A DNA stretch of 64,000 nt from Pseudanabaena sp. UWO311 (GCF_006937785.1 NZ_SJEE01000020.1:1-64000), one strand, 5' to 3'; counted from the first letter of the stretch, positions 28,030 to 36,860 are shown. A program made the numbers and translations. Notes: generated from the letters alone by a model not told the origin.

Positions 28030-29763
28030 CTATTTAACGAAAAATAGTAACGCACCAATTGCTAAAAAGACGATTGACCATAACAGCCCCCAAAAGGCAG
28101 GATGACTGGAAACTTTGTTGCCATTTTTGGTAGATAGAAGTTCTAAATCCATCCAAGACGCAACACCGCGACGGAACCAACCTTTTGCTGTGGTTTCTGT
28201 TCCGATCAAGCCTTCTACACGCTTCATGCCAAAGAAGAAATTCCCCAAGGGGCCCCAACGCGAAGCATAGAGCAGATACATCATGCCAGTTTTGTCCTGC
28301 AACTTCAGGTCAGAACCAAACACATAACCCGCATCACCACGACCGATCAGAGTTCCCTCCAATTGCACAGGTTGACCGCGCAAAGGGCTAGCATAGGCAT
28401 CAGACATGAGCGTAATCACATCATTCGCAGGCGCATTCTTGGAACTTGGAAACATGACCGATCGCTTAAAGATCATCACTGCACCAAGTAACAACAGAGG
28501 AATTGCCACAAATGCCTTGAGAATGCCAATACTTGTGTATGTAGCAGCACCGATCGCTAAACCAACTGCGATCGCAATAAACTCTGCACCATAAAGCAGG
28601 ACATCTTGATAGAACGTGCCATAGAGACGTTTTTTGTCGAGGCGTTTACCTTCGGCAACAACATGCCCCATATCAAATTCCATATCTAAGCCCAGTTGCT
28701 CAGCATAGTTACTGAGAGCACGAACTCGCTTACCCGTCAGTGGATGAGTCGAATTTAACTCCATCCACCATGCCCAAGGATTAAATAAATCCCAGAGAAA
28801 TAGGCGACCAACTTTTTCTGGAGAAGAAGAAATTTGATAGGCAGTACCAGTGGAAGCCGCAGCTTTGGCATCGTAAATACCCAGAGCGCGAGTACCTTGC
28901 ATCAAACGGCTTGGTTCTTTAGACTTCTCAGTTTCTTGGACAATACCATAGGCAATTTTAACCAGAGAGCGAGATAGAGCATTAGGATTACCTGTCTGCT
29001 CAGCAGCAAAATGGTCAGCGAAATATTCTCTAGTACGTGATAGGTAAAGCACCATATATGTACCAATGATGTAAAACGCATAGGCGATAAATGCAGTTAC
29101 CATCGCTGCATTTTCAGCACGTTCATCATTAATTCTTTTGCCGAGTTCACGGATAGTGACATAGAGCAAATAGGTGATCTGCACCAATGTCGAAGCCACA
29201 GTCATCACCGCAAAATCCCAATGGACGATATGACCCAGTTCATGGGCATAAACAGTAGCAGCTTCATCATCGTCAAGATACTTAAACAAACCTGCACTGA
29301 CTACTAGACGAGCGCTATCTGGCAAAGCGCCATAGGTAAAAGCGGTTGGATTATTATCATCAATGATGCCGAGGCGAGGCTGCTTCAGCTTCTTAAGACT
29401 ACAGATCCGCTGAATCACACGCGCCGATTCGGGACTGAGTCGCTCGATTTCTGCGATTTCTACCCAGCGAGTATGATAGAGCCAGCCTTGAGTCAAGTCC
29501 ATGATCCAAGGCGACACAAAGAAAATAATCGCATTCACCACAATCGTGACTAGGACGGCAACGCCAAATCCAAGAATAGGGTTGGGACTATTGACAATAA
29601 AAATGGTAGCTGTAACTAGTGAAAATACGATTCCCACAAGTAAGGCGATCGTAATACTAGAGGCTAGCGCAAGATTCCCTGCGATTTTAGCTGTGGCAAG
29701 ACTTGCGCCAACTTGAGCAGCCCGTCCTGCTTTTTGTGGAAGTTCTGATTCTGGTGTGGACAT
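28030..29763 (-). CDS. M48-family membrane zinc metalloprotease (HtpX-like)
   Basis: A 577-residue integral membrane protease that probably degrades damaged membrane proteins, in the manner of HtpX. Two helices lie near residues 38-90. The catalytic HELGH (zinc ligands) lies in VYAHELGHIVHWD, and the third ligand Glu is probably in TREYFADHFA. Further helices lie between 190 and 250. A C-terminal extension (about 360-577) has two more helices and a beta-rich soluble part, much longer than HtpX (about 290 residues), as in other cyanobacterial homologues. The start at 29763 follows GAGAGAGGA at good spacing. It ends in a hairpin. Confidence 0.85.
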   Translation of the reverse strand: MSTPESELPQKAGRAAQVGASLATAKIAGNLALASSITIALLVGIVFSLVTATIFIVNSPNPILGFGVAVLVTIVVNAIIFFVSPWIMDLTQGWLYHTRWVEIAEIERLSPESARVIQRICSLKKLKQPRLGIIDDNNPTAFTYGALPDSARLVVSAGLFKYLDDDEAATVYAHELGHIVHWDFAVMTVASTLVQITYLLYVTIRELGKRINDERAENAAMVTAFIAYAFYIIGTYMVLYLSRTREYFADHFAAEQTGNPNALSRSLVKIAYGIVQETEKSKEPSRLMQGTRALGIYDAKAAASTGTAYQISSSPEKVGRLFLWDLFNPWAWWMELNSTHPLTGKRVRALSNYAEQLGLDMEFDMGHVVAEGKRLDKKRLYGTFYQDVLLYGAEFIAIAVGLAIGAATYTSIGILKAFVAIPLLLLGAVMIFKRSVMFPSSKNAPANDVITLMSDAYASPLRGQPVQLEGTLIGRGDAGYVFGSDLKLQDKTGMMYLLYASRWGPLGNFFFGMKRVEGLIGTETTAKGWFRRGVASWMDLELLSTKNGNKVSSHPAFWGLLWSIVFLAIGALLFFVK

Positions 29764-29930
29764 AAAATCCTCTCTCAATTTTATTGAGCCTTAGTTTGAG
29801 CCTTAGTTTGAGTATTAGTCCCGTATCATGATGTTTTTGTTGCAAGCCGCCCCAATTAACATCAACATAATTCAATACAAATTATGATATAGCGATCGTC
29901 ATAATCATGATTTTACGTAAAGATTAAATT

Positions 29931-30020
29931 TGATCCTCAAACGAAGCCATTTTTTGAAAGTGTTGCTTTGCAACACTTTCAAAAAATGGCTTCGTTTGGG
30001 TTTGAGTGCAAGCACTGTAA
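29931..30020. repeat. Repeat family B, copy 1
   Basis: TCAAACGAAGCCATTTTTT, a stem closing on GAAAGTGTTGCTTTGCAACACTTTC, then the family tail GGGTTTGAGTGCAAGCACTGTAA. It lies directly upstream of leuC. Confidence 0.75.
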
Positions 30021-30094
30021 AACTTCCGATCTCGGACTATAATTTAATTTACAAAACTAGTAGGAATCAACATCTACGCAAGGACATCACAATT

Positions 30095-31414
30095 ATGGGA
30101 ATGACACTCACCGAAAAGATTTTGGCAAAAGCGTCGGGCAAAAGTCACATTAGCCCAGGCGAAAATATTTGGGTGAATGCTGACCTGCTAATGACCCATG
30201 ATGTCTGCGGCCCTGGTACGATCGGCGTATTTAAGCGTGAATTTGGTCAAGATGCCAAGGTGTGGGACAAAGAAAAATTAGTATTGATCCCCGATCACTA
30301 TATTTTTACCAAAGATACAAGAGCTAACCGCAATATTGATATTTTGAGAGAATTTGCCAAAGAGCAAGACATTAAATATTTTTACGACATTACCGATCTT
30401 TCAGACTTTAAAGCGAATCCTGACTATAAAGGTGTTTGCCATATTGCTCTTGCGCAAGAAGGTCACACGCGACCAGGTGAGGTGCTATTTGGCACTGATT
30501 CCCATACTTGTAATGCGGGAGCATTTGGACAATTTGCCACAGGCATCGGCAATACCGATGCTGCCTTTGTTTTGGGAACTGGCAAATTATTGCTCAAGGT
30601 TCCTGCCTCGATGAAGTTTGTATTTGATGGAGAAATGCCGCCTTATTTGTTGGCGAAGGATTTGATTTTGCAAGTAATAGGCGATATCGGCGTTAGTGGC
30701 GCAAACTATCGAGCTTTACAGATTGAAGGCGAAGCGATCGCCAAAATGACCATGGAAGAGCGGATGACGATCTGCAATATGGCGATCGAGGCTGGTGGCA
30801 AAAATGCCGTGATTGCGCCAGACCAGACTACTTTTGACTATGTGCGATCGCGCACCGACAAGCCCTTTGAGTCGCTCTACGCCGACGCTAATGCCGAGTA
30901 TTACTATGTCAAACATTACGATGTCTCCAAACTAGAACCCGTAGTTGCAAAACCTCACTCTCCTGACAATCGCGCACTTGTTCGCGAAGTACAAGATGTG
31001 AAGATCGATCGCGTATATATCGGCTCCTGCACTGGCGGTAAAACAGAAGACTTCTATCACGCCGCTAAATTGATCAAAGGTCAACAGGTCAAGGTTCCCA
31101 CTTACCTTGTACCAGCAACACAGAAGGTTTACAATGACCTATTCAGCTTGAAGATCGATGGCTTGACACTCTCAGAAATCTTCTTGCAAGCGGGTTGTAT
31201 TGAACCAGCATCTCCATCCTGTGCTGGATGCTTGGGTGGACCACAAGATACTTTTGGACGAGTCAATGAAGCAGAAGTTTGTGTCTCGACCACAAACCGT
31301 AATTTCCCTGGACGTATGGGTAATAAGCAAGCACAAATTTATCTTGCTTCGCCCTATACTGCCGCAGCTTCTGCTTTGACAGGACATATCACCGATCCAC
31401 GTGATTTCATGTAA
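30095..31414 (+). CDS. leuC: 3-isopropylmalate dehydratase large subunit
   Basis: Isomerises 2-isopropylmalate to 3-isopropylmalate in leucine synthesis, as a heterodimer with LeuD (not in the window). The 439-residue protein has the aconitase-family motifs: DSHTCNAGAFG, the cluster-binding cysteines in GSCTGG and SCAGCLGG, and FPGRMGN. The start is the ATG at 30095 (MGMTLTEKIL), with AAGGA about 11 bases upstream. The same frame runs upstream to 29930, but that part is translated repeat B sequence and is not protein. An unrelated hairpin and a repeat element follow. The family is related to archaeal-type LeuC or homoaconitase; leucine synthesis is the usual assignment in cyanobacteria. Confidence 0.95.
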   Translation: MGMTLTEKILAKASGKSHISPGENIWVNADLLMTHDVCGPGTIGVFKREFGQDAKVWDKEKLVLIPDHYIFTKDTRANRNIDILREFAKEQDIKYFYDITDLSDFKANPDYKGVCHIALAQEGHTRPGEVLFGTDSHTCNAGAFGQFATGIGNTDAAFVLGTGKLLLKVPASMKFVFDGEMPPYLLAKDLILQVIGDIGVSGANYRALQIEGEAIAKMTMEERMTICNMAIEAGGKNAVIAPDQTTFDYVRSRTDKPFESLYADANAEYYYVKHYDVSKLEPVVAKPHSPDNRALVREVQDVKIDRVYIGSCTGGKTEDFYHAAKLIKGQQVKVPTYLVPATQKVYNDLFSLKIDGLTLSEIFLQAGCIEPASPSCAGCLGGPQDTFGRVNEAEVCVSTTNRNFPGRMGNKQAQIYLASPYTAAASALTGHITDPRDFM

Positions 31415-31415
31415 T

Positions 31416-31454
31416 CTTAAGTCCCAAAATGGCGTTGTCATTTTGGGACTTAAG
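31416..31454 (+). terminator. Hairpin after leuC, probable terminator
   Basis: A perfect 16-base stem CTTAAGTCCCAAAATG with a GCGTTGT loop begins 1 base after the leuC stop. It has no clear T run. Confidence 0.55.
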
Positions 31455-31462
31455 GACACAAT

Positions 31463-31490
31463 GTAGGGACAATTCATGAATTGCCCCTAC
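31463..31490. repeat. 28-base palindrome P, copy 1
   Basis: GTAGGGACAATTCATGAATT followed by GCCCCTAC, almost a perfect palindrome. It recurs at 52225 and, decayed, at 53207. It lies between leuC and the next gene. Confidence 0.65.
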
Positions 31491-31539
31491 ATTGAAATCG
31501 GGGTTTCACTTCTGTTCAGGTAGTACAAGTATTAATAGT

Positions 31540-32178
31540 TTGGTCAAAACAAAAGTTATTGAATGTTATAGCTCCCAAGGATATGAAGTCATTAACCAAC
31601 CTCATATTCAGCAGCTTCCATTTGATTTAAATGGATATATTCCCAATTTACTGGTGAAAGTATCCGAAAATCAGGGATTTATTGTTGAGGTAAAAGATGT
31701 TGCAACAAACTTGCCCATTTCTCATTATCGAGAGCTAGCCAAAAATGTGGCTGAGCATGATGGCTGGCGATTTTTGCTTGTCACTGGGGAAGATGCAACA
31801 CCGATCGCTGAAGAAGATATTGAGGATCATAAACTTACGCGATCACAAATTCTACATCGCAAAGAACGGATTGCCAAATTAATCTCGATTGGAGAAAATG
31901 AGGCTGCCTTTCTATCGCTTTGGATATTTGCCGAGATCTTGATGCGAAGACATGCAAGACATACCTTAATTCCTATTGATCGATTACCTACGATTTTGAT
32001 GATCCACCATCTTCACGAGCAGTTGGGTATTTCTGAGCATCAGTTTGAGAGAGCAAGCAGTTTGAACGAAATTAGAAACCGCGTCGCTCATGGATTTCCT
32101 GTCAAGTCAACCAATCTCAATGAGGCACTTGAAAAGCTTCTAAATTTAGTTGATGAATTTCTTGCCATGCAAACATAA
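31540..32178 (+). CDS. Restriction-endonuclease-like domain fused to a HEPN-like domain
   Basis: A 212-residue protein with two recognisable parts. Residues 1-65 follow the PD-(D/E)XK fold of the AHJR type: GYEVINQP, NGYIPNLLVKV and IVEVKDVA. Glu50-x-Lys52 is intact but the usual Asp is Asn36. The C-terminal helices (110-210) end in EIRNRVAHGF, an R-N-x3-H motif (Arg179, His184) as in HEPN RNases. Starts are poor: TTG at 31540 fits the domain boundary, while TTG at 31492 lies in the palindrome and adds 16 unsupported residues. There is no HIP1 octamer in it and repeats flank both sides, so it is probably an acquired accessory gene, perhaps a defence or toxin component. No partner is adjacent. 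Confidence 0.6.
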   Translation: MVKTKVIECYSSQGYEVINQPHIQQLPFDLNGYIPNLLVKVSENQGFIVEVKDVATNLPISHYRELAKNVAEHDGWRFLLVTGEDATPIAEEDIEDHKLTRSQILHRKERIAKLISIGENEAAFLSLWIFAEILMRRHARHTLIPIDRLPTILMIHHLHEQLGISEHQFERASSLNEIRNRVAHGFPVKSTNLNEALEKLLNLVDEFLAMQT

Positions 32179-32182
32179 GTAG

Positions 32183-32300
32183 CTATAGCAATGTAAGAGA
32201 TATCTAGGACAAATCAAAACCCAAATAAGTGAAGGCGGGACTTCGTGCCGCCTTCACTTATTTGGGTTTTATATCCTAAGCAAACCTTACATTGCTATAG
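32183..32300. repeat. Foldback element D between two genes
   Basis: Outer inverted repeats CTATAGCAATGTAAG (32183) and CTTACATTGCTATAG (32286) enclose a 23-base perfect inner stem starting AAAACCCAAATAAGTGAAGG. The shape is that of a small non-autonomous (MITE-like) element. It may also end transcription of the two convergent genes. Confidence 0.6.
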
Positions 32301-32347
32301 GCAAAATTAATTACTTAAAAAATGGCGTGCAAAACACCCCATTTTCT

Positions 32348-33739
32348 TTATGCATTGGCTAGCCCTTGCTGGCGTGCTACTGCATGTACTGCGGCGGCTA
32401 CAGCATGGGAAACGCGGGGATCAAATACAGAAGGAATAATAAAATCAGGCGCAAGATCACTGCTACTGACTAAAGAGGCGATCGCTTGGGCAGCACCTAA
32501 ATTCATTTGGGTCGTGATTTTGGTAACCCTCGCGTCAAGCGCTCCACGGAAAATTCCTGGGAAGGCAAGAACATTATTGATTTGATTGGCATAGTCACTG
32601 CGACCTGTGGCAATGACAGCAACATCGTTTTCTACAAGTTCTGGTTGAATTTCGGGATTAGGATTTGCCATTGCAAAGACAATCGGTGCAGGAGCCATAC
32701 TCCTTACCATTTCAGGGGTAAGCGCTCCTTTGACACTTAGCCCAACAAACATATCGGCTCCCTTGATCACATCTGCAAGAGATCCAGACATGTCACTGGC
32801 AAACTCTAGCTTTTCAGCGGTCAGATCAGGGCGATCTTTGCTAATGCAGCCTTGAGAGTCGCACATGGTAATTCGCTTCACACCTGCTTCACGCAGGAGG
32901 CGAGCAACCGCAATTCCCGAAGCACCAGCACCATTCATGACAATACGGACAGTATCAATCGGTTTGCTGACAACCTTAAGGGCATTAATTGTCGCGGCAA
33001 CGACAACGACAGCAGTTCCATGTTGGTCATCGTGATAAACAGGAATATCTAATTCTTCTTTGAGGCGTTTTTCGATTTCAAAACAGCGTGGGGCACTAAT
33101 ATCTTCAAGGTTTATACCGCCGAATGTTGGAGAAATTCGTTTTACGGTTTCCACGATTTCATCGACATCTTTCGTATTCAGACAAATCGGGAATGCATCT
33201 AGTCCCGCAAATTGTTTGAAAAGCATGGCTTTACCTTCCATGACAGGCATGGCTGCTTCAGGGCCAATATCGCCTAGTCCCAAAACAGCCGTGCCATCAG
33301 TAACTACAGCGATCGTATTGCATTTGATCGTGTAGTCATAAACCTTGCGCTTATCTTCCGCGATCGCCATACATACTCGCCCCACCCCAGGGGTATAGAC
33401 CATCGCGAGGTCATCTTGTCCTTTGACAGCAACTTTGGCTTCGAGGTGGATCTTGCCACCTTTATGAACTTGGAAAGTGCGATCGTAAACTTCAAGAACA
33501 CGAATTTCGGGGACTGCCTTCACAACGGCAATCAATTTATCCATATGCTCAGTACTGTAAGCATTCACCGTAATATCGCGCACTGAAATTTTGCGAGTCT
33601 GTTGAATAAGGTCAATCTGTCCCAGATTCCCTCCCGCTTCAGCTAGAACGCCAATGACTGAAGATAGCATTCCTGCGCGGTTGAGGAGTTGCACGCGGAT
33701 CGTTAAGCTAAAGCTGGGATTAGGTGTTAGTTGTTGCAT
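32348..33739 (-). CDS. Malic enzyme with N-terminal ACT domain
   Basis: Decarboxylates malate to pyruvate and CO2 with reduction of NAD(P). The 463 residues comprise an ACT regulatory domain (about 9-85, FSLTIRVQLLNRAGMLSSVIG) and a malic enzyme catalytic domain. Motifs are MVYTPGVGRVC, the metal- and substrate-binding stretch INLEDISAPRCFEIE, HDDQHGTAVVV and the nucleotide-binding NGAGASGIAVARLL. The N-terminal ACT domain, which usually binds an amino acid, is common in cyanobacterial malic enzymes. The cofactor cannot be decided from sequence. It is monocistronic. Confidence 0.92.
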   Translation of the reverse strand: MQQLTPNPSFSLTIRVQLLNRAGMLSSVIGVLAEAGGNLGQIDLIQQTRKISVRDITVNAYSTEHMDKLIAVVKAVPEIRVLEVYDRTFQVHKGGKIHLEAKVAVKGQDDLAMVYTPGVGRVCMAIAEDKRKVYDYTIKCNTIAVVTDGTAVLGLGDIGPEAAMPVMEGKAMLFKQFAGLDAFPICLNTKDVDEIVETVKRISPTFGGINLEDISAPRCFEIEKRLKEELDIPVYHDDQHGTAVVVVAATINALKVVSKPIDTVRIVMNGAGASGIAVARLLREAGVKRITMCDSQGCISKDRPDLTAEKLEFASDMSGSLADVIKGADMFVGLSVKGALTPEMVRSMAPAPIVFAMANPNPEIQPELVENDVAVIATGRSDYANQINNVLAFPGIFRGALDARVTKITTQMNLGAAQAIASLVSSSDLAPDFIIPSVFDPRVSHAVAAAVHAVARQQGLANA

Positions 33740-33756
33740 CGTGAGGAGTAATTAAT

Positions 33757-33790
33757 TGCATAGAGTCAGGCAAAGCCCGACTCTATGCAA
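33757..33790. terminator. Hairpin between MFS gene and malic enzyme gene
   Basis: TTGCATAGAGTC pairs with GACTCTATGCAA around GGC-AAA-GCC. A second imperfect stem overlaps the MFS stop (about 33832-33868) and probably ends that gene. Confidence 0.6.
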
Positions 33791-33866
33791 TGTTACCTGA
33801 TTGTTTGTTTGTGTTGCGTTACAAATCACACATCCATAAAGAAAATGGTGCTTAGTAACACTTTCT

Positions 33867-35240
33867 TTATGATTCGACTAATTGACGGGCAATGTACCAA
33901 GTGAGAATCCCCGTCGCGATCGCGATCGCACTGAGCGCAAAAATCACCTTCTGCAATCCAAAATAGGATTCGGCTATTCCTGCTACTGATAAAGGCAAAC
34001 TGAGGGCAATATTCACGGCATTATTTTGCAATCCAAAGACCTTACCGCGCATATCTTCAGGTGTTTCTTCTTGAATTACTGTCTGCATGGGAATTACGCA
34101 TAATCCCGCAAAAATTCCCGTACCAGCGATCGCAACTAATCCTAAGCCAAAGCGATCGCTAAAAATTGCCAACATCCCCAAAAATGCTGACATCCCAAGT
34201 GAGCCAATTAGAGAAAGCATTTGACGACTACAGCGATCGCCTAGTTTTGCAACAATTCCTGCACCGATCGCCATCCCCAAACTCGCTACTGCTAATAAAA
34301 ATCCAAACTGCTCCGATTTTATTTCGGGCATGACTTCGGCTAAACGTACTGCTAGTACAGTCAGCGCCGCAATAATGGAAAAGGTACAAATTAATTGAAT
34401 TAGTGCCGAAAGGGAAGTCTTTTTCTGCTTGAGATATTGCAAACCATCTTTGATGTCATTCCACAAATGAAAACTATCGCGGTGCAAGTCTTCTTTAGTT
34501 TCGCCTGTTTTCAATAAAATCAGAATGATCCCCGCGACCAAATAACTACCACCAACCAGAACTTCTTGACCGACGTTATGCCAAAGATGATCGGATAGGG
34601 CTAAAAGTGGTTCACCAAGGGCAAACCCTAAAATCAGCGCCCCCATGATTGTGGTTGTGTAGAGCGAATTTGCCGACAATAACTTGGGTTTTTCGACTAC
34701 GAGCGTAATCGCTGATTGTTCGGCAGGGGTGAAAAACTGCGTAAAGGTGGAGACCAGAAAAGTAATGCACAGTAGGCCCCAAAAGCCAGTTGGTGCGCCC
34801 CAAGGTAACACACTATTCTTGGTAACCCAGAGTAGCAGGGGGATGCTGAGAACCAAGACTCCGCGCAGAATATTAGAGCTAACTAAAACTGTTTTTTTAT
34901 TCCAACGATCCACATATACGCCAGCGATCGATCCAAACAAAATCGCGGGAATTGTGAATGACACCATGACTGCGGAGACCCAACCGCTAATCGTTTCGCC
35001 CTCATGCTGAAATTGTGTAGAAACGATCGCAATCACAAGTACTAAAAAGATTTTATCCGCAATCTGCGAAAATACCTGCCCAGTCCAAAGTGACAAAAAG
35101 TTAGGGTTACGAAGAACAGATTTAGAATCAGCAGTCAAATCTGGAGCTATTGAGGGCTCAGGAGCACTGGCAAGAACGTCATCATGAGGCTTGGGCGGTT
35201 CTGGCAGATTGGGTGTGGGTGGATCGAATAAATGGGTCAT
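33867..35240 (-). CDS. Major facilitator superfamily exporter
   Basis: A 12-helix MFS protein of 457 residues, resembling the EntS/multidrug-export group. The N-terminal 40 residues are Pro-rich and cytoplasmic, then LRNPNFLSLWTGQVFSQIADK leads into the first helix. The GSIAGVYVDRWNKK loop between helices 2 and 3 is the MFS signature A. The substrate is unknown. The start overlaps the recO stop by 4 bases (ATGA), so both are on one transcript, although no functional link to recombination is known. Confidence 0.87.
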   Translation of the reverse strand: MTHLFDPPTPNLPEPPKPHDDVLASAPEPSIAPDLTADSKSVLRNPNFLSLWTGQVFSQIADKIFLVLVIAIVSTQFQHEGETISGWVSAVMVSFTIPAILFGSIAGVYVDRWNKKTVLVSSNILRGVLVLSIPLLLWVTKNSVLPWGAPTGFWGLLCITFLVSTFTQFFTPAEQSAITLVVEKPKLLSANSLYTTTIMGALILGFALGEPLLALSDHLWHNVGQEVLVGGSYLVAGIILILLKTGETKEDLHRDSFHLWNDIKDGLQYLKQKKTSLSALIQLICTFSIIAALTVLAVRLAEVMPEIKSEQFGFLLAVASLGMAIGAGIVAKLGDRCSRQMLSLIGSLGMSAFLGMLAIFSDRFGLGLVAIAGTGIFAGLCVIPMQTVIQEETPEDMRGKVFGLQNNAVNIALSLPLSVAGIAESYFGLQKVIFALSAIAIATGILTWYIARQLVES

Positions 35241-36073
35241 ATATTAAAAAAACAGTTATCAATCAGAGCCGAAGACTGGATTGGTCTATCAAAATGATAC
35301 TGTGCATAGGCTCGTAACAATCTTTCAACTGCAAGCCAATCTGTTGTATTCGTTTCTAAAATATTATCTGCTAAATCAGTTTGCGCAAGTTCTTGCATAG
35401 CCAGAAGTTCAGCGGCTGTTAGGTAGTGACTGATGCGATTGTGCATAGCCTCACTCATGCTTGATTCAGCACCGTCATCGTTCGGATTACCGTCACTAGG
35501 ATGATCGGTTATTTCAAGGTTGATGACTCCACCGCCGACAATACTAAAACCTGCTTTCCATTTTTGCTGTTCGCGATTTGCTATAACTGGGCTTTGACTA
35601 ATGCAACAGCTATGTACTTGGGGCGCAAATCCTGCGATCGCAAGCAAATGGTAAGTCCCATGATTCAAATGCGCTAATACATTTTGATTTTCAGCATCCT
35701 GAATGCGATTGAGATGCTCGACTAGTAATAAAAACAACTCTTCTTGAGGTTGGGCGGATAATGCTTGCATCAGAGCCAATTCTGATAAATATTGGGCGGC
35801 AGTAAGCTTAGCTAGAGTTTTCCCCAACCCCACAAAAGATTGCAAAACTTCAGCATTTTTAATGCGATCCATATTGCGCCCTACGGAAATTTGCAAATCA
35901 TTGACGACAAACAAGCCCGATCGCCCTGCCATTGCCGAGCGATGTTTTCGCGCTCCTGCGGCGACAGCTCTGATCAAGCCATGCTCCTTGGTGAGAATGG
36001 TTATTAGGCGATCGTTTTCGCCCAAGGGCATCCCCTTAAGATTTATTCCTGTGGCTCGATATTCTTTAGGCAA
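35237..36073 (-). CDS. recO: DNA repair protein RecO
   Basis: Mediator that helps load RecA onto SSB-covered single-stranded DNA (RecFOR pathway). The 278 residues show an N-terminal OB-fold (1-80: YRATGINLKGMPLGENDRL, LTKEHGLIRAVAAGARK, GRSGLF) followed by a helical domain. A Cys in SCCISQSP falls where the family's zinc site lies, but it is not a full tetracysteine. It is 25-40 residues longer than typical. The MFS gene overlaps its end. Upstream is a repeat B copy shared with the divergent GAF gene. Confidence 0.9.
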   Translation of the reverse strand: MPKEYRATGINLKGMPLGENDRLITILTKEHGLIRAVAAGARKHRSAMAGRSGLFVVNDLQISVGRNMDRIKNAEVLQSFVGLGKTLAKLTAAQYLSELALMQALSAQPQEELFLLLVEHLNRIQDAENQNVLAHLNHGTYHLLAIAGFAPQVHSCCISQSPVIANREQQKWKAGFSIVGGGVINLEITDHPSDGNPNDDGAESSMSEAMHNRISHYLTAAELLAMQELAQTDLADNILETNTTDWLAVERLLRAYAQYHFDRPIQSSALIDNCFFNI

Positions 36074-36186
36074 TTTGGGACTCGTGGCTAAATAATTAGA
36101 CTAAGATAGCGATATCAAATAATCGATGATTGTTTGATATCGGATCACTCACTGATTTGTTTTTTACCCGTCTTACAGCAATTATC

Positions 36187-36279
36187 GATCAAACGAACCA
36201 TAAGAATTTTTTTAAAAGTGTTGCTTTGCAACACTTTTAAAAAAATTCTTGGTTCGGGTTTGAGCGCAAAGCGCTGTAA
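36187..36279. repeat. Repeat family B, copy 2
   Basis: TTACAGCA-ATTATC-GATCAAACGAACC at the left, a near-perfect 20-base stem around TTTAAAAGTGTTGC, and the tail GGTTTGAGCGCAAAGCGCTGTAA. This is the best-preserved copy. It sits between recO and the GAF gene. Confidence 0.75.
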
Positions 36280-36308
36280 ATACAGATTTAACCATTTCTA
36301 TTGCCATA

Positions 36309-36809
36309 ATGAATCCTGTCAATCGCGATTTGAGTTCTGTTTTAAGTCGCATCACCAATAAGTTACAACAAGATCAAATTGTTAGTGACGCGCTGCATAG
36401 GTTAAGAGAGCAGCTTGATGTTGATCGCGTAGTTTTATATTATTTTTACAAACAATGGAAAGGACAAGTCACTTTTGAGTCTATAAGTGAAAAGAAGTAT
36501 TCAATTATTGGTTCAACAGGAGCTGATGATTGCTTCAATGTTGATTATGCTACACTTTATTTGGAGGGACGTATAAAGGCTACTGATGACATTGAGAAGG
36601 CGACTATTAGCGATTGTCATCAGGAGTTTTTGAGAAGTATGCAAGTGCGATCAAATCTAGTTGCACCAGTTTTAACTAATGGAAAGCTCTGGGGTTTATT
36701 AGTTGCTCATCATTGTCAAGACTTAAGATTTTGGGAAGCGTCAGATATTGACTCAATCCGAGAATATTCTCACTATCTAGCCTCTGCTCCTTCAATCATC
36801 GATTCATGA
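36309..36809 (+). CDS. Single-domain cyanobacteriochrome (GAF, DXCF subclass)
   Basis: A 166-residue protein consisting of one GAF domain of the phytochrome-related bilin-binding kind. The canonical chromophore-anchoring pair is present, Cys103-His104 in SDCHQEFLRSMQVRSNLVAP. A second cysteine lies in the motif Asp73-Asp74-Cys75-Phe76, which is the DXCF signature of blue/green-type cyanobacteriochromes. Such photoreceptors bind phycocyanobilin and usually photoswitch between short and longer wavelengths. The domain core WGLLVAHHCQDLRFWEASDI matches the family. There is no kinase, cyclase or HAMP fused or adjacent, so output must act through a separate protein or the domain regulates in trans. 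No ribosome binding site is evident. Confidence 0.82.
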   Translation: MNPVNRDLSSVLSRITNKLQQDQIVSDALHRLREQLDVDRVVLYYFYKQWKGQVTFESISEKKYSIIGSTGADDCFNVDYATLYLEGRIKATDDIEKATISDCHQEFLRSMQVRSNLVAPVLTNGKLWGLLVAHHCQDLRFWEASDIDSIREYSHYLASAPSIIDS

Positions 36810-36860
36810 TTTCAGAATGGACAGCGCTCCGCGCTGTCCATTCTGAAATCATGAATCGAT
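36798..36860. terminator. Perfect 30-base-stem hairpin at the end of the GAF gene
   Basis: Arms of 30 bases each (36798-36827 and 36831-36860) pair perfectly around a TCC loop. The stem covers the last codons and stop of the GAF gene and ends before the next ORF. It probably terminates transcription or is a small foldback element. Confidence 0.65.

Noticed and set aside
29930-30094. N-terminal extension of leuC
   Set aside because: The codons are repeat B sequence; the family start MGMTLTEKIL at 30095 has a ribosome site.
33737-33755. Yfr1-like ACTCCTCAC word on the minus strand
   Set aside because: It sits directly at the malic enzyme start with no flanking stems, so it is not a Yfr1 RNA; probably chance.
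36134-36361. 75-codon plus-strand frame
   Set aside because: Mostly translated repeat B copy 2; the same LKVLLCNTFKK peptide appears in other copies, so it is not a gene.
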